NCBI RefSeq assembly: GCF_900585905.1
Contig: NZ_UTVH01000121.1
Location: 186,001 to 250,000 of the forward strand
Origin: Pseudomonas viridiflava
GTDB taxonomy: Bacteria; Pseudomonadota; Gammaproteobacteria; Pseudomonadales; Pseudomonadaceae
DNA: 64,000 nt
Direction: 5' to 3'
The translations under genes and the position numbers were made by a program. Of this stretch, positions 1 to 7,731 are shown piece after piece (position 1 is the stretch's first letter; each line of letters starts with the position of its first letter). The notes below the pieces were generated by a model. It searched no databases, had not been told where the DNA came from, and was given only the letters and a program-made list of their open reading frames with translations.

Positions 1-2
1 GC

Positions 3-1076
3 CAGCGCAACACGGTCAACTGCGGTTCGCTGGAACACAAGATGGGCATTCATGGCAACGCCACCTGCGTGATGAACTTCGATGGTGCCACCGGTTACCT
101 GATCGGCCCGGCGAACAAGGGCCTGAACTGCATGTTCACGTTCATGAACACTGCTCGCCTGGGCACCGCGCTGCAAGGCCTGGCTCATGCCGAGATCGGT
201 TTTCAGGGCGGCCTGAAATATGCGCGTGATCGTTTGCAGATGCGTTCCCTGACGGGTCCGAAAGCGCCAGACAAGGCCGCTGACCCGATCATCGTTCACC
301 CTGACGTGCGGCGCATGCTGCTGACCATGAAAGCCTTCGCTGAAGGTACCCGCGCGATGGTGTATTTCACCGCCAAGCAGGTGGACATCGCCAAGTACAG
401 CCAGGACGACGAGCAGAAAAAGCAGGCAGATGCACTGCTGGCGTTCATGACGCCAATTGCCAAGGCGTTCATGACGGAAGTGGGCTTTGAAGCGGCCAAC
501 CATGGCGTGCAGATCTATGGCGGCCACGGTTTCATCGCCGAGTGGGGCATGGAGCAGAACGTGCGTGATGCGCGGATTGCGATGTTGTACGAAGGCACCA
601 CGGGCATTCAGGCGCTGGACCTGCTGGGTCGTAAAGTGCTGATGACCCAGGGCGAAGCGCTCAAGGGCTTCACCAAGATCGTGCACAAGTTCTGCCAGAA
701 CAACGAGGGCGTCGAAGCGACCCAGGAGTTCGTCACTCCGCTGGCTGCACTGAACAAGGAGTGGGGCGAGCTGACCATGAAAGTGGGTATGGCGGCCATG
801 AAGGATCGTGAAGAAGTCGGGGCCGCTTCGGTGGACTATCTGATGTATTCCGGCTACGCGTGCCTGGCTTACTTCTGGGCCGACATGGCCCGTGTTGCAG
901 CCGAGAAACTGGCTGCCGGTACCGGCGAAGAGGCGTTCTACACCGCCAAGCTGCAAACAGCGCGTTTTTACTTCCAGCGCATCCTGCCGCGCACCCGCAC
1001 CCATGTTGCTGCCATCCTGTCGGGCGCCAGCAACCTGATGGACATGCGGGAAGAGGATTTCGGCCTGGCTTACTAA
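3..1076 (+). CDS. acyl-CoA dehydrogenase, C-terminal part (5' end outside window)
   Basis: FAD-dependent enzyme catalysing alpha,beta-dehydrogenation of acyl-CoA in fatty acid beta-oxidation. The reading frame is open from base 3, so the start lies upstream; 357 residues are visible. The visible part is very similar to residues ~245-592 of the second dehydrogenase at 3012-4790: both have the block SCGSxEHKMGI or a close variant, the catalytic-Glu region YEGTxGIQALDL, and a C-terminal extension typical of the large (~600 aa) FadE-type subfamily. A hairpin with a T-run follows the stop at 1097-1130. Substrate chain length cannot be read from sequence. Confidence 0.93.
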   Translation, partial: QRNTVNCGSLEHKMGIHGNATCVMNFDGATGYLIGPANKGLNCMFTFMNTARLGTALQGLAHAEIGFQGGLKYARDRLQMRSLTGPKAPDKAADPIIVHPDVRRMLLTMKAFAEGTRAMVYFTAKQVDIAKYSQDDEQKKQADALLAFMTPIAKAFMTEVGFEAANHGVQIYGGHGFIAEWGMEQNVRDARIAMLYEGTTGIQALDLLGRKVLMTQGEALKGFTKIVHKFCQNNEGVEATQEFVTPLAALNKEWGELTMKVGMAAMKDREEVGAASVDYLMYSGYACLAYFWADMARVAAEKLAAGTGEEAFYTAKLQTARFYFQRILPRTRTHVAAILSGASNLMDMREEDFGLAY

Positions 1077-1096
1077 GCTACGCCGGACTCATCCAC

Positions 1097-1130
1097 AGTC
1101 GCTTCTCTTTCGGGGGAAGCGGCTTTTTTT
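1097..1130 (+). terminator. rho-independent terminator after the first acyl-CoA dehydrogenase
   Basis: The arms AGTCGCTTC and GAAGCGGCT (one G-T pair) flank a short loop and are followed by seven T. It starts 21 bp after the stop codon. Confidence 0.75.
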
Positions 1131-1153
1131 GTGCCGGAGTTTTCTGGTGTGTA

Positions 1154-1242
1154 GTGGGACCGGCTTCAGCCAGGAAGGGGTCAGCACATCTGTACATGTG
1201 TGTCGTCAGACCTCAAGTCTTCCCGGCTGAAGCCGGTCCCGC
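1154..1242. repeat. inverted pair of REP elements (family A)
   Basis: One copy of the GACCGGCTTCAGCC core is at 1154-1176 and its reverse complement is at 1220-1242, facing each other across ~43 bp. This is a BIME-like arrangement. The same family recurs at 2740, 7506-7716, 21746-21835 and 59311-59400. There is no coding evidence between 1077 and 1367. Confidence 0.8.
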
Positions 1243-1367
1243 AGTTTCCCCTCTCAAGGCGATCCCACGTCATGTCCCGGTAGAATAAATATTTCCCGAC
1301 TGCTGCCGTTACAGACAACGCTTGCTATGGATTCTTCTGAATGCACGTTCGGACGGATAAAGGCACA

Positions 1368-2705
1368 ATGCCATCTTTCAGGTTCTTTACCGAGTACGGG
1401 TGGGAGACGTCCCTTTTGTTGCGTTTATCGGCTGCACGCGTGAGTCATTTTCTACCCTCGGTGATCTTGTTGCTGGCGGGGCTGGCGGCTGCTTACGTCA
1501 AAGACCTGAGCGTCTTCTTCACCTCCCTGTTCAACGTTTTGCCAACGCTGGTGTTGTTGCTGGGCGGCGCGTATTGCGGCGTCTATCGGCGCCAGCGTGA
1601 GCTGTTCCTGATGATCACGGTGTACATCGCCTATTTCCTGCTCGACACGCAGACGGATTTTTTCCGCGACAACGGCAAGGTTCGCGAAGACGCCGCCGTG
1701 GTGTTTCATCTGGTGTGCCTGCTATTGCCGCTGCTCTATGGCGTTTACGCGGTGTGGGAGGAGCGGACCCACCTGGTGCAGGACCTGATCGCCCGGCTGG
1801 CAGTGCTGCTGGCGGTGGGCAGCGTGGCGCTGGGTCTTGAACAGAGTTATCCACAGGCGGTGCAAATGGCGCTGGCGGAAATACGCTGGCCGGCCTTGCA
1901 TGGCGCCTGGATGAGCCTGATTCAGTTGTCCTACGTGGCGTTCCTGCTGGCTTTCGTTCTGCTGGTAACTCAGTACCTTTACAAGCCGCGACCACTGCAT
2001 GCGGCGCAGCTGGTTGGCCTGATCGGCCTGTTCTGGGCGCTGCCGAAAACCTTCATCCTGCCGTTTACGTTGAACATTCTGTGCAGCCAAGTGATGTTGA
2101 TGATTGCTGCAGGTGTCGCCCACGAGGCCTATCAGATGGCGTTCCGCGACGAACTCACCGGTCTGCCTGGGCGTCGGGCGCTCAATGAGCGGATGCAGCG
2201 TCTGGGGCGTCACTATGTGCTGGCCATGGGCGATGTCGATCATTTCAAGAAATTCAACGACACCCACGGCCATGATGTCGGCGATCAGGTATTGCGACTG
2301 GTGGCGAGCAAACTGTCGAAAATCACCAGCGGGGGCGGCAAGGCGTATCGTTATGGCGGCGAAGAGTTCGCCATCGTGTTCGCCAGCAAGTCGATTGAAG
2401 AATGCCTGCCGCATCTGGATGCCATTCGCGAAGTCATCGCCAACTATGAGATCCAACTGCGCAACCCGGACAGTCGGCCGCAGGATGACCAGAAGGGCCG
2501 GCAAAAGCGTGGCGCGGTAGCGGCCACCAGTGTCGCGGTGACCATCAGCATCGGTGTTGCCGAACGCCTTCCCGAGCATCGCACACCCGAAGAGGTGCTC
2601 AAGGCGGCGGATCAGGCGCTGTATGCCGCCAAGGGTGCGGGGCGTAACTGCGTCATGGCCCACGGCCAGGGCAGCCGCCGCGGTGCCGTGCGAACCGCCG
2701 CGTAA
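1368..2705 (+). CDS. membrane-bound GGDEF diguanylate cyclase
   Basis: Predicted to make the second messenger c-di-GMP from two GTP at the inner membrane. The N-terminal ~240 residues hold about six to seven hydrophobic segments; the C-terminal half is a GGDEF domain opening with the DELTGLPGRRAL block and carrying the active-site motif YRYGGEEFAIVF. An RxxD inhibitory site is not seen just before GGEEF, and a charged insertion (around RNPDSRPQDDQKGRQKR) interrupts the domain. I chose the ATG at 1368 because AAAGG lies upstream; an in-frame ATG at 1341 has no clear ribosome site. It sits between two acyl-CoA dehydrogenase genes and may be transcribed alone. The signal sensed is unknown. Confidence 0.9.
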   Translation: MPSFRFFTEYGWETSLLLRLSAARVSHFLPSVILLLAGLAAAYVKDLSVFFTSLFNVLPTLVLLLGGAYCGVYRRQRELFLMITVYIAYFLLDTQTDFFRDNGKVREDAAVVFHLVCLLLPLLYGVYAVWEERTHLVQDLIARLAVLLAVGSVALGLEQSYPQAVQMALAEIRWPALHGAWMSLIQLSYVAFLLAFVLLVTQYLYKPRPLHAAQLVGLIGLFWALPKTFILPFTLNILCSQVMLMIAAGVAHEAYQMAFRDELTGLPGRRALNERMQRLGRHYVLAMGDVDHFKKFNDTHGHDVGDQVLRLVASKLSKITSGGGKAYRYGGEEFAIVFASKSIEECLPHLDAIREVIANYEIQLRNPDSRPQDDQKGRQKRGAVAATSVAVTISIGVAERLPEHRTPEEVLKAADQALYAAKGAGRNCVMAHGQGSRRGAVRTAA

Positions 2706-3011
2706 GCTGTCACCGGCCAATGCGACTGGCTTGTGGCTCGTGGGACCGGCTTTAGCCGGGAATGCATCAACCACCTCCCTGATATTCATGGCCAACGAAT
2801 TCATCGCCTGAAATTACATGTTCGCGAGCAAGCTCGCTCCCACCTGGCCCATCTTTTAGGTGTGACCATTATTGGATAAATGGTCACATGCTGACCCTAT
2901 GTGTCGCAAATGGTGTTCGGGTACACTCGGTTCATCGACTATCCGATCCTGCACGTTCATCTGCGGGATTCCTCTATCAGGCGCACTGCGCCTGTTTTTG
3001 CGAGGTTTGCC
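2706..3011. other. 306-bp intergenic region: two REP elements and a long inverted repeat
   Basis: It holds a family A REP at 2740-2762, a different REP family at 2821-2843 (reverse complement of the GGGAGCGAGCTTGCTCGCG type), and the inverted repeat at 2861-2888. No convincing gene is present. Confidence 0.7.
2861..2888. promoter_or_regulatory. 28-bp inverted repeat, candidate operator of the acyl-CoA dehydrogenase gene
   Basis: Perfect 9-bp arms TGTGACCAT and ATGGTCACA are separated by 10 bp of AT-rich sequence, 123 bp before the dehydrogenase start. It does not resemble a PsrA site. It could also be a weak hairpin. The regulator is unknown. Confidence 0.4.
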
Positions 3012-4790
3012 ATGGCTGACTACAAAGCGCCCCTGCGCGATATGCGTTTCGTCCTCAATGAAGTATTCGAGGTGTCAACACTGTGGGCGCAGTTACCGGC
3101 CCTGGCTGAAACGGTCGATGCCGAAACCGTCGAAGCGATTCTCGAAGAAGCCGGCAAAGTGACCAGCAAGTGCATCGCGCCCTTGAGTCGCCATGCCGAC
3201 GAGCAGGGCTGTAGCTGGAAAGATACGGTGGTGACCACCCCTGATGGCTTCCCACAGGCCTATCAGACCTACGCCGAAGGTGGCTGGGTGGGTGTTGGTG
3301 GCAATCCGGATTTTGGCGGCATGGGCATGCCAAAGGTGGTCTCCGCGCAAGTTGAAGAGATGCTCAATTCGGCCAGCCTCGCCTTCGGCCTGTACCCAAT
3401 GCTGACCTCTGGCGCCTGTGTGTCCATCAACACCCACGCCACTGAATCCCTCAAGGCCACCTACTTGCCGAGCATGTACTCCGGCGCCTGGGCAGGGTCC
3501 ATGTGCCTGACCGAAGCCCACGCGGGCACGGACCTGGGAATGATCCGCACCAAGGCCGAGCCGCAGGCTGACGGTTCGTACCAGGTGTCCGGCACCAAGA
3601 TTTTCATTACCGGCGGCGAGCATGATCTGACCGAGAACATCATTCACCTGGTCCTCGCCAAACTGCCGGACGCCCCGGCCGGGCCCAAGGGCATTTCGCT
3701 GTTTCTGGTGCCCAAGTTCATGGTCAACGACGATGGCAGCCTGGGCCCGCGCAACGCGGTGTCCTGCGGCTCCATCGAGCACAAGATGGGCATTCAGGCC
3801 TCGGCCACCTGCGTGATGAATTTCGACGCGGCGGTGGGCTATCTCATCGGTGAGCCCAACAAGGGCCTGGCCGCGATGTTCACCATGATGAACTACGAGC
3901 GTCTGGGGGTCGGCATTCAGGGTCTGGCGTCGGGCGAGCGCTCCTATCAGAACGCTATCGAATATGCCCGTGACCGGGTGCAAAGCCGTTCGCCGACCGG
4001 TGCGAAACAGCCTGAGAAGATGGCCGATCCGATCATCGTTCACCCCGACGTGCGTCGCATGTTGCTGACCATGAAAGCCTTCAATGAAGGCGGGCGGGCA
4101 TTCTCCACCTACGTGGCGATGCAGCTGGACATCGCCAAGTTCAGCGAAGATGACGCCGCCCGCCAGCGCGCCGACGAGCTGGTGGCCTTGCTCACCCCGG
4201 TGGCGAAGGCGTTTCTCACGGATGTGGGCCTGGAAACCACGGTGCATGGGCAGCAAGTATTCGGTGGTCACGGTTACATTCGTGAGTGGGGGCAGGAGCA
4301 ACTGGTTCGCGACGTGCGCATTACCCAGATCTACGAAGGCACCAACGGCATTCAGGCGCTGGATCTGGTGGGCCGCAAGATCGTCGGCAGCGGCGGGGTG
4401 TATTACACCCGCTTTGCCGATGAAGTTCGCGAGTTCATTGCGAGCAGTGATGCCTCCCTCGGCGAGTTCACCCGGCCATTGGCTGCTGCCCTGGACATGC
4501 TCGATGAGCTGACTCACTGGGTGCTTGACCGCTCGCGGGACAATCCCCACGAAATCGGCGCCGCCTCGGTCGAGTACCTGCACGTGTTTGGTTACACCGC
4601 TTACGCGTACATGTGGGCAAAGATGGCGGGGGCGGCACTGGGCAAGGAATCGAGCGAAGATTTCTACGCCAGCAAGCTGGGCACCGCGCGTTTCTACTTC
4701 GCAAGGTTACTGCCGCGCATTCATTCTCTTGGTGCTTCAGTACGCGCCGGAAGCGAGTCTTTGTACCTGCTGGACGCGGCGCAATTTTGA
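3012..4790 (+). CDS. acyl-CoA dehydrogenase (large FadE-type)
   Basis: 592-residue flavoprotein for the first oxidation step of fatty acid beta-oxidation, passing electrons to ETF. The start MADYKAPLRDMRF is preferred over an upstream in-frame ATG at 2901 because homologues begin with this block and GAGG lies just upstream. Visible landmarks are the FAD/substrate loop CLTEAHAGTDLG, the SCGSIEHKMGI block and the catalytic-Glu region IYEGTNGIQALDL. The C-terminal ~100 residues form the extra domain of this subfamily. It is a close paralogue of the truncated gene at the window start. The GacA box of the downstream sRNA begins only 13 bases after its stop codon. Confidence 0.95.
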   Translation: MADYKAPLRDMRFVLNEVFEVSTLWAQLPALAETVDAETVEAILEEAGKVTSKCIAPLSRHADEQGCSWKDTVVTTPDGFPQAYQTYAEGGWVGVGGNPDFGGMGMPKVVSAQVEEMLNSASLAFGLYPMLTSGACVSINTHATESLKATYLPSMYSGAWAGSMCLTEAHAGTDLGMIRTKAEPQADGSYQVSGTKIFITGGEHDLTENIIHLVLAKLPDAPAGPKGISLFLVPKFMVNDDGSLGPRNAVSCGSIEHKMGIQASATCVMNFDAAVGYLIGEPNKGLAAMFTMMNYERLGVGIQGLASGERSYQNAIEYARDRVQSRSPTGAKQPEKMADPIIVHPDVRRMLLTMKAFNEGGRAFSTYVAMQLDIAKFSEDDAARQRADELVALLTPVAKAFLTDVGLETTVHGQQVFGGHGYIREWGQEQLVRDVRITQIYEGTNGIQALDLVGRKIVGSGGVYYTRFADEVREFIASSDASLGEFTRPLAAALDMLDELTHWVLDRSRDNPHEIGAASVEYLHVFGYTAYAYMWAKMAGAALGKESSEDFYASKLGTARFYFARLLPRIHSLGASVRAGSESLYLLDAAQF

Positions 4791-4802
4791 CGATGGAAAA
4801 CC

Positions 4803-4820
4803 TGTAAGCATTTGCTTACG
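4803..4820 (+). promoter_or_regulatory. GacA binding site (upstream activating sequence of rsmX)
   Basis: TGTAAG-CATTTG-CTTACG matches the known consensus TGTAAG-N6-CTTACA at all but the last base. It lies ~75 bp before the first GGA of the sRNA. A weak -10 like TACTCT is at 4866-4871. This is the hallmark of Gac-controlled Rsm RNA genes. Confidence 0.9.
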
Positions 4821-4877
4821 CCACGTAGTGCCATTTTGCCTCTTCCGCTGTGATGGCCTGCGGCGTACTCTAAATCC

Positions 4878-4999
4878 ATGGACGTAGCGCAGGAAGCGCA
4901 TCAGATAACAGGGACACGTAAGGATGCCTGCCAGGATGGTGGGGCGAAATGGATGTCAGGGAAACAGTCTGCAAAGCCCCGCTTCGGCGGGGTTTTCTT
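4878..4999 (+). ncRNA. rsmX: RsmX-type small RNA, sequesters RsmA/CsrA proteins
   Basis: Non-coding RNA of about 120 nt that titrates the translational repressor RsmA/RsmE. Seven GGA motifs occur in ~85 bp (4880, 4892, 4912, 4922, 4934, 4951, 4960). One sits in a hairpin loop formed by GCGC-AGGAA-GCGC. The RNA ends in a strong GC hairpin plus T-run. A GacA box stands upstream at the right distance. The length matches RsmX (~119 nt) rather than RsmY or RsmZ by memory of those families; the 5' end is inferred from the -10-like TACTCT at 4866-4871. P. syringae strains are known to carry several rsmX copies, so this is probably one of a set. Confidence 0.88.
4975..4999 (+). terminator. rho-independent terminator of rsmX
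   Basis: CCCCGC-TTC-GGCGGGG followed by TTTTCTT; it forms the 3' hairpin of the sRNA. Confidence 0.9.
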
Positions 5000-5134
5000 A
5001 TTGGGCGCGATTAAGCTGAACCTTTGGTGACAATTGCGCTAATGGCGGGTTGCCAGACATTACGGAACCTCTGCCACCGGCCATGGGTCGATTAGCTGTC
5101 TGGCTTTTACACGCCACTAATCTGGAGCTATCCC

Positions 5135-5296
5135 ATGGACATCATTCGTATCATCTTCGCCATTCTGCTGCCGCCCGTGGGTGTTTTCATGCAAGTCGGC
5201 TTCGCCGGTGCATTCTGGCTGAACATCCTGCTGACACTGCTGGGTTACTTCCCCGGCATCATCCACGCGGTCTACATCATCGCCAGCCGCAAGTAA
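5135..5296 (+). CDS. Pmp3/YqaE-family small membrane protein
   Basis: A 53-residue protein, MDIIRIIFAILLPPVGVF... to ...IIASRK. It has two hydrophobic segments separated by a short polar turn and the conserved LLPPVGV block of the Pmp3/YqaE (UPF0057) family. Members are small inner-membrane proteins linked to membrane potential and salt or cold stress in yeast and plants; the bacterial role is not settled. A good ribosome site (GGAG, 5124-5127) precedes the ATG. It lies downstream of rsmX, beyond its terminator, so it probably has its own promoter in 5000-5130. Confidence 0.9.
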   Translation: MDIIRIIFAILLPPVGVFMQVGFAGAFWLNILLTLLGYFPGIIHAVYIIASRK

Positions 5297-5403
5297 GCCT
5301 GGGGCATTCCCGGCTATGAAGTAATCGCTTCTCGCGGCTCAAGCCGCTCCTGCCTCATGTACTGGCACCCCGGTACCGGTAGGGCGGCTCGCGATGCGAC
5401 GCT

Positions 5404-7353
5404 TTACCCCACTCGAAAGCTGTTCACCATCCCCTGCAATTGACTGCCCAGACGCGCCAGCTCGGCGCCCGATGCGGCTGTCTGTTCGCCTGCCGCTGCA
5501 GTCTGCTCGGAAATGTCGCGCACGCTGATAATGCTGCGGTTGACCTGTTCGGCCACCGCGCTCTGCTCTTCACTGGCCGTGGCGATCTGTTGATTCATGT
5601 CCTGAATGGTCGACACCGTGCGCGTGATCTGCTCCAGCGAGCTACCCGCCCGGCGGCTCAATTGGACGCTGTTGTCGGTCAGGCTACGGCTGTTGTCCAG
5701 GGTCGTGGCGACCTGTTGGGTGCCTTGCTGCAGCGCCGCGATCAGCTCTTCAATTTCCTCGGTGGACTGTTGCGTGCGCTGCGCCAGGCCGCGCACCTCG
5801 TCGGCGACCACGGCAAAGCCACGACCGGCTTCGCCCGCCCTGGCGGCTTCAATGGCGGCATTGAGGGCGAGCAGGTTGGTCTGTTGCGACACCGACTTGA
5901 TCACTTCAAGCACGCCGCCAATCTTGTCGCTTTCCTGCTTCAGCAGCCGCATGGCCTGGGTGGATTTGAGCACCTCGTCAGCCAGTTGCTCGATCTGCTC
6001 GATGGCGTTCGACACCACCTGATCGCCTTCGCGGGCCTGTTGGTCGGCATGGTCCGCTGCCTGGGCCGCGTCCTGAGCGCTGCGGGCCACGTCCAGCACC
6101 GTTGCGGTCATCTGATTCATGGCTGTCGCCACCTGATCGGTTTCCAGTTTCTGATTGTTGACCCCGACGCTGGTCTGCTCAGTCACCGCTGAAAGCTGCT
6201 GCGCCGCCGTGCTGATCTGGCCGACACCGTCGCTGATGCCGCCGATCAGCTGGCGCAGGCTTTCGGTCATGGCCTGAATGCTGTGCTGCAACTGGCCCAT
6301 CTCGTCACTGCGGCGTACTTGCAAATCATGGCTCAGGTCGCCCTTGGCAATGCGCTGCGCGGCAACCAGTGTCTGGTTCAGCGGCGTGATGATTTGCCGG
6401 ATCATGATCCAGGCGGCCAGCAGGCCGATGAACAGCGCGATGCCGGCGACGCCGGCCAGGGTGGCGCGTGAAAGGTGCGCTTCAGTGTCGCGCTGGCTGC
6501 CTTGCAGCTCGATGAGTTCAGCCACCTGCCCGAGCATCCTGTCGCCCAGTGCCTCGAGCGTTTCCTGCGCAGCTTCGACCTGCACCTGCGCGTGTTTGAA
6601 GCGGGCGAGCTGGCTGCGGTAATGTTCCAGCGCTTCCCTGGCCGGTTGCAATGCTTTCAGGTTGTCATCGGCCTGATCCCTGGCGATCTGCTGGACTTCC
6701 TGCAATGCCTGATCAATGGCTTCTGTCGCCGCGAATTCGAATTTTTCGAGGCCGCTGAAGGTATAGGCCTGTACCTGCATGCGTGCGTTCTGGATCTGTT
6801 GCCTGAGCTGAGAGATATTGCTGAATTCATCCAGCCGCTCGCTGTTGTCCTGCTCCTGGCTTACGGCCTTGAGCACTTCGGCCTCAACCTGCGCCACCGT
6901 TTCGACGGCAAGCTGCGATTGCTTCTCCAGCCCGGCCATGGCGCCATGACGCACGCTGTTCTCGTCGGTCAGCGCGGCGAAGGTCTTTTCCATGTCCGCC
7001 ACGGTCTGGCTCTGCTCAGTCAGCAAGTGCTGGCTGGGCAGGTCGTCGTCATCGATATCCCTGCGCAACGTCTTGAGGTGGTCCTCCAGCGCGTTGAGAC
7101 GGTCGACCACGACGCGGGCGTTGTCCTGGGTGTTCTCCACGCGAAAGGTAATGCGCTCGGCGCGAAGGTCCTTGGTCATGTTGCTCAACTGGCCGATGGC
7201 GCTCATCGATTCGGATCGCTCGATCATTATGTCCAGGCCTTGCCAGCCGGTGACAGTGATGGCCATGGTCAATAGCAGAACCAGCCCGAAGCCAGCCGAC
7301 AGCTTGAGCTTGACGCTGATGTTACCGAGGGTGTGATTGATCCATCCAGACAT
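5404..7353 (-). CDS. methyl-accepting chemotaxis protein, McpS/McpQ-like architecture
   Basis: 649-residue transmembrane chemoreceptor. TM1 is at about residues 16-38, followed by a mostly helical periplasmic domain of ~250 residues (to ~295), TM2 at ~296-318, HAMP, then the cytoplasmic signalling domain. The hairpin tip has the conserved QQTNLLALNAAIEAARAGE block. The long helical ligand domain suggests the HBM (helical bimodular) class, whose characterised members bind TCA intermediates or acetate. The signalling half is close to that of the gene upstream (7732-9648) while the ligand domain differs, so the two are diverged tandem paralogues. GGAG precedes the start. Confidence 0.9.
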   Translation of the reverse strand: MSGWINHTLGNISVKLKLSAGFGLVLLLTMAITVTGWQGLDIMIERSESMSAIGQLSNMTKDLRAERITFRVENTQDNARVVVDRLNALEDHLKTLRRDIDDDDLPSQHLLTEQSQTVADMEKTFAALTDENSVRHGAMAGLEKQSQLAVETVAQVEAEVLKAVSQEQDNSERLDEFSNISQLRQQIQNARMQVQAYTFSGLEKFEFAATEAIDQALQEVQQIARDQADDNLKALQPAREALEHYRSQLARFKHAQVQVEAAQETLEALGDRMLGQVAELIELQGSQRDTEAHLSRATLAGVAGIALFIGLLAAWIMIRQIITPLNQTLVAAQRIAKGDLSHDLQVRRSDEMGQLQHSIQAMTESLRQLIGGISDGVGQISTAAQQLSAVTEQTSVGVNNQKLETDQVATAMNQMTATVLDVARSAQDAAQAADHADQQAREGDQVVSNAIEQIEQLADEVLKSTQAMRLLKQESDKIGGVLEVIKSVSQQTNLLALNAAIEAARAGEAGRGFAVVADEVRGLAQRTQQSTEEIEELIAALQQGTQQVATTLDNSRSLTDNSVQLSRRAGSSLEQITRTVSTIQDMNQQIATASEEQSAVAEQVNRSIISVRDISEQTAAAGEQTAASGAELARLGSQLQGMVNSFRVG

Positions 7354-7731
7354 GGGAAACTCCTGCGGTTAGGCGAAACAGACAGACGCCCAGAGATCGG
7401 GGATCTGTGTTGTCAGCGCATCGGCAGGCAAAAGAACAGCGCGACCTGAACCGGCCGTAGGAGAATTCCCGGATGGAAGTGTGAAAGCGGCGACGCAGGG
7501 CTTGGTGTGCGGGACCGGCTTCGGCGGGGAAGAGGCCAGCAAATCAGAACAAGCGTCCCGGCATGGCGTGGGACCGGCTTCAGCCGGGAAGAGGCCAGTA
7601 AATCAGAACAAGCCTCTGCCAGATGTACCGCTTTCCCGGCTAAAGCCGGTCCCACGACCCGATCCCACGACTAGCTTCAGCCGGGAAGAGGCCAGCAAGT
7701 CAGAACAAGCGTCCCACCCTGTAAGACGCGA
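7354..7731. other. 378-bp spacer between chemoreceptor genes, REP-rich
   Basis: No gene is seen. Most of it is the family A REP cluster at 7506-7716. The remainder includes the presumed promoter region of the chemoreceptor at 5404-7353. Confidence 0.7.
7506..7716. repeat. cluster of family A REP elements with a shared flank
   Basis: Three direct copies of a ~48-bp unit begin near 7510, 7570 and 7674. Each is a GGCTTCAGCCGGGAA-type core followed by GAGGCCAGCAAATCAGAACA or a close variant. An inverted copy is at 7633-7655. The third copy ends just before the 3' end of the upstream chemoreceptor gene. Confidence 0.85.

Noticed and set aside
2861..2888. PsrA-type binding site for fatty acid control
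   Set aside because: The known PsrA pattern (GAAAC...GTTTC) is not present; kept only as an unknown inverted repeat.
3093..4583. 496-codon antisense open frame
   Set aside because: It overlaps the acyl-CoA dehydrogenase, shows no family motif, and has the composition of an antisense shadow.
5064..5090. GGAACC that could begin a type III (hrp) box
   Set aside because: The CCAC part follows after 4 bp instead of about 16, and no effector gene follows.
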